Assembly: GCA_947470005.1 (NCBI GenBank) | Contig: CANISA010000070.1 | Coordinates: forward strand, 1-7,650 | Direction: 5' to 3' | DNA from: Legionellaceae bacterium | Lineage (GTDB): Bacteria; Pseudomonadota; Gammaproteobacteria; Legionellales; Legionellaceae | DNA: 7,650 nt | Shown: piece by piece, positions 1 to 5,982 of the stretch | Numbering within the stretch: the first letter of the stretch is position 1 | How the letters are laid out: every line of letters starts with the position of its first letter | The notes under the pieces: generated by a model | What the model was told of the DNA's origin: nothing | Databases searched by the model: none | The model's input: only the letters and a program-made list of their open reading frames with translations | Position numbers and translations under genes: made by a program

Positions 1-221
1 CGGGTGTAGTGGATCTCAGGATTCCCTGATCCATCTTTTTCAATGGGCAGCTCTTTCCATTGGCAGCCCATGTATAACAGCCTCAGAACATAGCCAAACG
101 ACTTAAACAATGATATCTTCGGCGCAGGCCCTCGTCTGCCGGTGGTTAAGTGCGGCAAGACAAATTCCTCAAACTGACTGACAGTCAATGACACCGGTAT
201 CCCTTGTCTGTATTGACCCAT
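1..221 (-). CDS. IS4/IS5-type DDE transposase, N-terminal part (runs off the left edge)
   Basis: Seen: an open frame on the - strand reads from ATG at 221-219 to the window edge without a stop, giving 73 residues that begin MGQYRQGIPVSLTVSQFEEF. A Shine-Dalgarno-like GAGGT (complement of 231-236) lies about 10 bases upstream, and the first upstream in-frame stop is at 254-252, so the start is well supported. The pattern LT..QFE.....L, then GRRGP.P, then YVLRLLYMGCQWKELP matches the N-terminal helical domain (DUF4096-like) that precedes the DDE catalytic domain in IS4/IS5-superfamily transposases. Family knowledge: such proteins cut and join the ends of their own insertion sequence. The catalytic residues lie outside the window, so whether this copy is intact cannot be judged. 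It points away from the chemosensory operon. The assignment to a transposase is firm; the exact IS group is not. Confidence 0.85.
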   Translation of the reverse strand, partial: MGQYRQGIPVSLTVSQFEEFVLPHLTTGRRGPAPKISLFKSFGYVLRLLYMGCQWKELPIEKDGSGNPEIHYT

Positions 222-241
222 GACTATTTTGACCTCGCAAA

Positions 242-262
242 AAATAGAATTTTAATCTATTT
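242..262. repeat. AT-rich palindrome upstream of the transposase gene
   Basis: A perfect 7-bp inverted repeat (AAATAGA at 242-248 and TCTATTT at 256-262) encloses a 7-base spacer. It sits just upstream of the transposase ribosome binding site (231-236), inside what should be the IS end or its promoter. It could be a small operator or a transcript hairpin that limits transposase expression. No terminal inverted repeat could be assigned, because the other end of the element lies outside the window. Confidence 0.35.
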
Positions 263-325
263 GATTGCGATCGACTAACACGAATACCAGCATAGCTTCC
301 AGACAAATTCACTTGGAGAAATAAA

Positions 326-355
326 CCCACGACCAGTTGTGGGCGTAACTTTTTT
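326..355 (+). terminator. Weak hairpin followed by a T run (possible terminator remnant)
   Basis: CCCACGA (326-332) can pair with TTGTGGG (337-343) as a 7-bp stem with one G-T pair and a CCAG loop. A run of six T follows at 350-355, separated from the stem by six bases. The gap between stem and T run is long for a Rho-independent terminator. No + strand gene ends here within the window, so it may be the leftover terminator of a gene displaced by the insertion sequence, or chance. Confidence 0.2.
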
Positions 356-419
356 CATTCACCGATTTTTGCTGAGATCCGCTGCTTTTTTGCCGATCAA
401 TTTAGGGCTCAGACAATAC

Positions 420-447
420 TTGTTAAGGTTTAAAATAATGTTATAGT
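420..447 (+). promoter_or_regulatory. Predicted sigma70-type promoter of the chemosensory operon (extended -10)
   Basis: TTGTTA (420-425, four of six matches to TTGACA) and TATAGT (442-447, five of six matches to TATAAT) are separated by 16 bp. The -10 is preceded by TG one base upstream (439-440), which makes it an extended -10. Transcription would begin near 453-455. This lies directly in front of the first gene, no comparable site is visible between the later genes, and the spacing supports one polycistronic transcript. It is an inference from motifs only. Confidence 0.5.
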
Positions 448-452
448 GGTTC

Positions 453-487
453 ATGAATGGCCCATAATCTATAGGCCTATTATTCAT
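453..487 (+). promoter_or_regulatory. 5'-UTR hairpin ending just before the ribosome binding site
   Basis: ATGAAT (453-458) pairs with ATTCAT (482-487), and GGCC (459-462) pairs with GGCC (474-477). The two helices are separated by a 4-base bulge (478-481), and the loop is 463-473. The 10-bp palindrome ATAGGCCTAT (471-480) lies inside. If transcription starts near 453-455, the stem would sit at the very 5' end of the mRNA and stop at the base before the AGGA of the ribosome binding site (488-491). Such a structure could protect the transcript or modulate initiation, but this is unproven. Confidence 0.35.
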
Positions 488-493
488 AGGAAG

Positions 494-2725
494 ATGGACA
501 AAGTGAATTTTATTTCTCGTTCAGGCACAATGTTGCTGGGTAAACTAAAATATACACGGAAGCTCACTATTTTTATCGTGTTGATAACCTTGGTGATGTC
601 AGCTTTGATTTTACAATTTGCCCATATAGGGCTCACTAGTATAAATTTTTCAAAAAAAGAAATTACTGGTGTCCACTATATCCAACCCCTGATAAAGATT
701 ACCCAAAACGCAGAAAATCTAAGAAGCATTGAGCTCAATTATTTATTGGGTGACAATACACTGGCTGATAAATTATCTGCTGCACGTTTGAAAATGCAGG
801 AAGCAATTGATGTAATGACCATAACTGACGAGCGCCTTGGGGGCATATTGGGAAGCACTGCCAGCTGGGGAGACGTCAAGAGTGAGTGGAAACAGATAGA
901 GGAAGGAAATCTCATTGATCCAACAAAATCAAATTTTGATAATATCACCATGCTCATAGGAAGTGTGCGGAGTCTGATTGGCCTCGCATGCGACAATTCG
1001 AATATAACATTAGACCCTGATATGTTACCTTACTATTTAGGTGATACCTTTTGCAATAAACTCCCGGACTTCGTTGAAGAAGTTGCATTGATACAAGATA
1101 TCAGTGACAAAACATTTAAAACCCAATCACTTTCACCACAAGATCGAAAGCTTCTGGTCATTAATTCTACTTTACTGAACACTTTTAACAAAGTAAGGAT
1201 AAAAATTAATTTAGACAAAATTTCAACTGAAATGCAAAAAATAACCCATGAACCCTCTGAGTTTGTTCCGTTGAGCAACAGCCTGGTATCACAAACAAAT
1301 GATCTTGTGGATACATTGGATAGTACCGTTCTTTCCAATCTACCGGGCACCAAGCCAACGGGATTTAATAGCCAATATTCCAATCTGTCCACCCTTGCCT
1401 ATGATCTGCAGAGTAAAGCAGGTTCGACGCTTAACGATGTGTTACAAACACACGTGAATAATAGTCTTATTTCATATTATGTTTTATTGTTTTTGTCAAT
1501 TGGCTTATCTATTATTGTGCCATTGTTTACTTATCGTTCAATTACCAAACCGCTGAATCAGGCCATTGACATCGCTGCAAGGATTGCCGGAGGCGAGCGT
1601 GATATTGAGATTACCATCAATACCCGGAATGGAACCGGAAAATTGTTGGACATATTAAAAACCATGTTGCAAGCCATTAAAGATAATGAGGAGAAGATTA
1701 AGTTAAGTGAGGCGCGATCCAAACAGTTACTGGACAGCATGATCTCGACTACGAAAAGCTATGGAGAATACAGCAGTAAAGTTGCCGCCGGGGATTTACG
1801 AGAGCGTCTTAAGGTGGACAAAGAAGACATCATGGGGCAATTGGGGCAGGATTTAAATGCCATGACGGATAGCCTGGCAAAGATTACCCGGAAAATAGCC
1901 ACGTCAACGGACAGCATGATGTCCATGACGGACAAAGTTAAATCCTTTGTGGGTGAGCAAAATACGGGTGTTTCGGATCAAGCCGCTGCCATCAATGAAA
2001 TCACCTCCTCGCTGGAAGAGATTGATAAAAGTTCAAAACAAACCATGTCAAAATCACAAGCATTGAAAGAAGAAACTAAGGCAACGCGTGAGCAGGGACA
2101 ATTGGGAACCGAGGCGGTCAAGCAAAGTATCGAAGGCATGGTGAGTCTGCGGGAAAAAGTTCAAATCATCGCACAGACTATTATGGATTTGAATGGTCAT
2201 ACTCAGCAAATAGGTGAGATCACGACCCTGGTTAATCGATTGGCACAGCAATCAAAAATGTTGGCACTGAATGCCTCCATTGAAGCGGCAAAAGCGGGTG
2301 AAGCAGGAAAAGGGTTTGCTGTGGTTGCGACGGAAGTCAAGAATTTGGCAGAGCAATCAGAAAATGCAACCTCACAAGTCCAAAAAATATTGGAAGATAT
2401 TCGCGTGACAACAGATCGCGCAGTATTAGATGCCGAAGAAGGGACAAAAACGGTGGATGTTGGTAGTGCGTTAATAGAAAAAACAGGTACTGTCATCGCT
2501 CAATTAAGTGAAATGATCGATAAAGCGTCTATATCCAGTCAGCAAATAGAAGCTGCAATACGTCAAGAAAACGTTGGGATTGAGCAGATCGCCTCGGCCA
2601 TGGGTGAAATTAATAAAGTCACCATTTCTATTGTACATGGTATTAACGAAATTACCGAAGCCACCAGCCAGGTAGCAGAGCTCGCTGCCAGTATTAATGC
2701 CGAGGTAAACATCTATAAAACGTAA
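494..2725 (+). CDS. Methyl-accepting chemotaxis protein, two membrane segments, tandem HAMP
   Basis: An inner-membrane chemoreceptor expected to pass a periplasmic signal to CheA. Numbering is from ATG 494 (743 aa). TM1 is about residues 24-42, the periplasmic part about 44-323 and TM2 about 325-346. A HAMP follows directly (347-400) and a second HAMP-like unit, with KVAAGDLRERL, lies near 415-468. The helical signalling hairpin covers about 480-743, with the conserved tip near 578-612 (MLALNASIEAAKAGEAGKGF). A methylation-type motif SSLEEIDKSS carries Glu508-Glu509. There is no C-terminal NWETF-like tether for CheR/CheB. The sensor region is mostly helical, holds a LDPD..PYYL.D....LP stretch that I recall from other sensor proteins, and has Cys166 and Cys187. 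The frame is open from GTG 446, but that start overlaps the predicted -10 box. AGGA (488-491) is very close to ATG 494 and fits GTG 503 at least as well; ATG 530 is also possible. The ligand is unknown. Confidence 0.93.
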   Translation: MDKVNFISRSGTMLLGKLKYTRKLTIFIVLITLVMSALILQFAHIGLTSINFSKKEITGVHYIQPLIKITQNAENLRSIELNYLLGDNTLADKLSAARLKMQEAIDVMTITDERLGGILGSTASWGDVKSEWKQIEEGNLIDPTKSNFDNITMLIGSVRSLIGLACDNSNITLDPDMLPYYLGDTFCNKLPDFVEEVALIQDISDKTFKTQSLSPQDRKLLVINSTLLNTFNKVRIKINLDKISTEMQKITHEPSEFVPLSNSLVSQTNDLVDTLDSTVLSNLPGTKPTGFNSQYSNLSTLAYDLQSKAGSTLNDVLQTHVNNSLISYYVLLFLSIGLSIIVPLFTYRSITKPLNQAIDIAARIAGGERDIEITINTRNGTGKLLDILKTMLQAIKDNEEKIKLSEARSKQLLDSMISTTKSYGEYSSKVAAGDLRERLKVDKEDIMGQLGQDLNAMTDSLAKITRKIATSTDSMMSMTDKVKSFVGEQNTGVSDQAAAINEITSSLEEIDKSSKQTMSKSQALKEETKATREQGQLGTEAVKQSIEGMVSLREKVQIIAQTIMDLNGHTQQIGEITTLVNRLAQQSKMLALNASIEAAKAGEAGKGFAVVATEVKNLAEQSENATSQVQKILEDIRVTTDRAVLDAEEGTKTVDVGSALIEKTGTVIAQLSEMIDKASISSQQIEAAIRQENVGIEQIASAMGEINKVTISIVHGINEITEATSQVAELAASINAEVNIYKT

Positions 2726-2739
2726 GGATTGCGGCCATC

Positions 2740-4944
2740 ATGGATGAAGCACTGACAAAACAGTTATTTGCCACCTTTAAACAAGAGATTGAAGCGCAGT
2801 TAACCAGAATAACTGAAAACTTGCTCGCATTGGAAAAAGGCGGGCAGACCGCTAAACCTGTTGACACCATGATTGATGAAATAGCGCTTCATGGTCGCAA
2901 CGCTAAAGTTTCAGCGCATGCCCTGGGTCTTATGGATGTGATGAAACTGGCGGCAGAAATAGAATCCGTATACACCGCTATTCTCAAAAAAGAAAAAACA
3001 ATCACGCCAGAGATTATAAAATCAACGGCACAATCTGTTGCTGACATACGTGCTGTAATTCTCATGATACCAGGGCTTTCGGCTCCTGCAGCTCCCGCCA
3101 GTCCGCAATTGGTACAACAACAAGAGGAGCCCGCTTCCCAGTCAACACAGCCTGTTGAGACGGATTTTTCCAGGCAAGTATTGGAAACCTTTGCATCCGA
3201 GCTGGATGAAAAATTATTATTAATTACAGATGGTTTGCTTGCTCTTGAAAAAGGTTTGGGGGAAGACGAGTTCGCAAAAACAACGAAAGAAATATTCAGG
3301 GCCGCACATAATATCAAGGGTTCAGGACGTGGTGTCGGCGCCCTTGATGTTGGCGAAATAGCGCACCATGTTGAAAATCTGTTTTCAACCATCCAAAAAA
3401 AATCGATTCCTGTTACTCCCGAAATTATGAACATTTGTTTACAGGCTGTTGATGCGATGCGCGAAGCAATGCAGAGTTTTACGTCCAATAAACCGTTAAG
3501 TTTCGACTTGTCATCATTGCTTAATAGTATAGAGACAGGTGTTGCACAACCCATGGAAAAACCCATGGCTGAAATTCAGCACAGTACAATCCCGACCAAG
3601 AAGGAACAATATAAGTCTATCCGTGTTTCCATTGCCAACCTTGACCGTGTTTCAGCCTATATGGAAGAAATGCAAATTAATAAAATTGCGATTGATCATC
3701 ATTATTCAGCCATTCTGAAACTGGATATAAACGCCAGGCAATTGTTACAGACTTGGAAGAAAAATATGTTTGTTTTAAAAAAACAGCTGGATAAACATGA
3801 CATAGAAGAAGTGCAAAAATTTGATGATGATACCTACATGCCTATGTTAACGATTACAAACAGCATTACCCAAATGAATAAAGACATGACTACTCGCATG
3901 AATGAACTGCATTTAATATTTAATGCCTTGCAAGATGAGCTACGTCTGTTGCGGTTGATCCCTGTTTCGACCCTGCTGAATACTATGCCGCGCACGGTAC
4001 GGGACATTGCCCAGAGTCTTCAAAAACCTGTGGAAGTAGACATTAAAGATAACGATGCCCGAATAGATAGACTCGTCCTGGATGGATTGAAAGATCCAAT
4101 TGTGCATATTTTACGCAACTCCATTGATCATGGCATAGAGAGTCCAGAATTACGAAAAAAAAATAATAAGTCTCAAGTCGGGCATATCAAAATCAATGTT
4201 AGTGAAGAGGGCAATCATGTCTTGTTTACGATAGCCGATGATGGTGCTGGTGTTAATATTGAAAAAGTGAAAGAAAAAGCGCTTGAAGCTAATCTCGTGA
4301 CGCAAGCTGATCTCAATATGATGAGCGAAGATGAGATTTTAAACTTGTTATTTCTTCCGGGCTTTTCAACAAAGGACGTTGTCACGGATATATCAGGGCG
4401 CGGTGTTGGACTGGATGCGGTTAAATTCAATCTGGCCAATTTAAAGGGGGAAGTCAGTATTTCTACCGTGAGCGGTACAGGGACCACCTTTTATTTGCGT
4501 GTACCCTTGACACTCTCAACAGAAAGAGGGCTGATTGTCCAGTCTTCAGGCCAATTGCTGGCCATTACAACCCATTCAATCGAACGGGTTATCATCCTGA
4601 AAAAAGCAGATATTGTTGACGTAGAAGGCTGCCCGACCATACTATTGGAACAGCATCCTGTTCCTTTGTTTTTATTATCGGATTTACTGCAATTTACAGA
4701 AGAACAACAAGCTTTACCTGAATCGTTGTTCATTGTCGTTATAAAAAAAGCCAGACATACCATCGCCCTGCTTATGGATAATATTATTGGTGAACGGGAG
4801 ATTGTCATCAAGCCTTTACAAGCCCCTCTCTCGAATATTGAATCGGTTGCAGGCGCCACCCTGTCTGGCAGTGGCCAGATTATTCTTGTACTCAATTCGC
4901 TTGACATTATTAACATCGCACTAACCATGAGAAAAAAATTATGA
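2740..4944 (+). CDS. cheA: CheA-type histidine kinase with two HPt domains, first one degenerate
   Basis: Cytoplasmic kinase of the receptor complex, 734 aa. HPt1 spans about 1-115 and HPt2 about 142-255; they share the patterns F...E....L..IT..LLALEKG and TPEI, so they look like an internal duplication. HPt2 has phospho-His190 in AAHNIKGSGRGVG. In HPt1 the aligned residue is Arg53 (CGC). No CheY/CheB-binding P2 domain is evident in the linker. The dimerisation region runs about 294-415 and is some 40 residues longer than in E. coli CheA. The ATPase shows an N box with His456, Asn460 and DHG at 463-465, DDGAG at 500-504, an F-box-like LFLPGFST, and GRGVGLD from 553. A CheW-like P5 domain fills about 592-734. 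TAAGGA (2723-2728) overlaps the receptor stop codon and gives a ribosome binding site 11 bases before ATG. An A9 run at 4155-4163 is described in the findings. Unlike FrzE, it has no fused receiver. Confidence 0.95.
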   Translation: MDEALTKQLFATFKQEIEAQLTRITENLLALEKGGQTAKPVDTMIDEIALHGRNAKVSAHALGLMDVMKLAAEIESVYTAILKKEKTITPEIIKSTAQSVADIRAVILMIPGLSAPAAPASPQLVQQQEEPASQSTQPVETDFSRQVLETFASELDEKLLLITDGLLALEKGLGEDEFAKTTKEIFRAAHNIKGSGRGVGALDVGEIAHHVENLFSTIQKKSIPVTPEIMNICLQAVDAMREAMQSFTSNKPLSFDLSSLLNSIETGVAQPMEKPMAEIQHSTIPTKKEQYKSIRVSIANLDRVSAYMEEMQINKIAIDHHYSAILKLDINARQLLQTWKKNMFVLKKQLDKHDIEEVQKFDDDTYMPMLTITNSITQMNKDMTTRMNELHLIFNALQDELRLLRLIPVSTLLNTMPRTVRDIAQSLQKPVEVDIKDNDARIDRLVLDGLKDPIVHILRNSIDHGIESPELRKKNNKSQVGHIKINVSEEGNHVLFTIADDGAGVNIEKVKEKALEANLVTQADLNMMSEDEILNLLFLPGFSTKDVVTDISGRGVGLDAVKFNLANLKGEVSISTVSGTGTTFYLRVPLTLSTERGLIVQSSGQLLAITTHSIERVIILKKADIVDVEGCPTILLEQHPVPLFLLSDLLQFTEEQQALPESLFIVVIKKARHTIALLMDNIIGEREIVIKPLQAPLSNIESVAGATLSGSGQIILVLNSLDIINIALTMRKKL
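2893..2901 (+). other. Degenerate phosphorylation site of HPt1 (His replaced by Arg53)
   Basis: When the two HPt repeats are aligned through their shared tail (LGLMDV in HPt1, VGALDV in HPt2), His190 of HPt2 falls on Arg53 of HPt1. The flanking Asn, Lys, Ser and Gly positions match. The codon CGC (2896-2898) is one transition from CAC (His). His51 and His60 lie nearby but are out of register, so this domain is probably not a phosphorylation site. Confidence 0.65.
4155..4169 (+). other. A9 slippery run followed by tandem TAA in the -1 frame
   Basis: In the zero frame the bases read CGA AAA AAA AAT AAT AAG. The heptamer A AAA AAA (4155-4161) fits the X XXY YYZ slippery pattern. After a -1 shift the ribosome would read one AAA codon and then TAA TAA (4164-4169). 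Transcripts with one extra A would end at the same stops. The product would be about 475 residues: both HPt domains, the dimerisation region and only the N box of the ATPase. No strong downstream hairpin or upstream ribosome binding site stimulator was seen. Confidence 0.3.
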
Positions 4945-5981
4945 TTCGAATTTTGATTGTAGATGATTCTAAAATAGAAGCAGCGTTGCTCAAACATATT
5001 ATTGAGCCAGAGCTGGATATGATTGTCATCGGTATTGCTAACAATGGGCAGGAAGCCATTGATTTAACTGAGCGGCTAAAGCCAGACTTGATTACGATGG
5101 ATATTCAAATGCCAGTCATGGATGGACTGGAAGCAACACGGATTATCATGTCGCAATACCCAACGCCGATTGTGGTCATTAGTTCAGCTGTCAGTTCTGA
5201 CTCCATTGAAGGGACTTTTCCTATCCTGGATGCAGGTGCCTTAATGGCCATAGCAAAACCATATAATGTGTTAGCACCATCTTTTGCCGAATCACGTAAA
5301 TATATTATTGATACCCTGCGCAGTATGGCGGAGGTCAATGTAATCAAGAAGAAGGTATTGAAAAAAGAGGCAAAAAAAATTGAGATCGCCTTGCCACAAG
5401 CGAGGGTACATCATTATGAGCTTGTCGCGATTGGCGCATCTATTGGTGGCCCTGCTTCTTTAAAAATAATTTTAGCGGCCTTACCCCTTGATTTTCCAGT
5501 GCCAATTGTTATCGTGCAACACATGCGTGATGAATTTATGGATGGTTTTATCAAATGGATTGGTGAAACTACCGCTCGTAATGTTCAATATGCAAGCAAT
5601 AATGCTGTGCTTGAAAAAGGTATAATCTATGTGGCACCGGCAGGAAAGCAGATGGAGGTTGTCAAGCGAAACGACCAACTGATGTCCAAACTCATGACAA
5701 ATCCACCCGTCGGGGGATTTTTGCCCGCCATTACCGTTATGCTGCAATCCGTTGCAAAAAATGTAGGTAAAAAAGCCATTGGACTATTATTGACAGGCAT
5801 GGGCAGTGATGGTGCTGAAGGATTATTGGCATTGAAAAATGCAAAAGGATTGACGCTGGTGCAGGATCCCGATAGCGCCGTGGTATTTGGCATCGGGGGG
5901 GTAGCGCTGAAGCTTGGTGCTGTGGATAAAGTGATTGAATTAGACAAAATTGCGGATTATTTAATACAGGCGATACAATAA
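4941..5981 (+). CDS. cheB: CheB, receptor-modifying methylesterase with receiver domain
   Basis: Protein-glutamate methylesterase/glutamine deamidase that removes methyl groups from receptor glutamates, giving adaptation feedback; 346 aa, close to E. coli CheB. The receiver (about 1-125) has the acidic pair Asp8-Asp9, phospho-acceptor Asp54 (TMDIQMPVMDG), Ser in the Thr/Ser position (VVISS) and Lys106 (AKP). A lysine-rich linker (about 132-150) leads to the esterase domain with the full catalytic triad: Ser167 (GASIGGP), His194 (VQHM) and Asp290 (GMGSDGA). The spacing matches the E. coli 164/190/286 triad. Its ATG overlaps the cheA stop in ATGA (4941-4944), and there is no strong ribosome binding site, so translation is probably coupled to cheA. 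The partner methyltransferase CheR is not in the window, which is unusual for a locus with CheB. The catalytic call is firm; that the receptor at 494-2725 is its substrate is inferred from linkage. Confidence 0.95.
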   Translation: MIRILIVDDSKIEAALLKHIIEPELDMIVIGIANNGQEAIDLTERLKPDLITMDIQMPVMDGLEATRIIMSQYPTPIVVISSAVSSDSIEGTFPILDAGALMAIAKPYNVLAPSFAESRKYIIDTLRSMAEVNVIKKKVLKKEAKKIEIALPQARVHHYELVAIGASIGGPASLKIILAALPLDFPVPIVIVQHMRDEFMDGFIKWIGETTARNVQYASNNAVLEKGIIYVAPAGKQMEVVKRNDQLMSKLMTNPPVGGFLPAITVMLQSVAKNVGKKAIGLLLTGMGSDGAEGLLALKNAKGLTLVQDPDSAVVFGIGGVALKLGAVDKVIELDKIADYLIQAIQ

Positions 5982-5982
5982 A

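Noticed and set aside
381..400. FliA-like box GCCGATCA upstream of the receptor gene
   Set aside because: It resembles the sigma28 -10 element GCCGATAA, but no TAAAGTTT-like -35 lies at the proper distance, and it is about 100 bases from the start. A motility-type promoter is not supported.
241..493. CRP (cAMP receptor) site for feedback on the operon
   Set aside because: Because the operon should make cAMP I looked for TGTGA-N6-TCACA in the upstream region and found no convincing half-site pair.
2889..3566. 225-codon open frame on the - strand inside cheA
   Set aside because: It lies wholly opposite a well-supported kinase gene, resembles no known protein and is rich in Ser/Ala/Cys as expected of an antisense shadow.
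4491..4997. 168-codon - strand frame across the cheA/cheB junction
   Set aside because: Antisense to two conserved genes, low-complexity shadow composition, no domain recognised.
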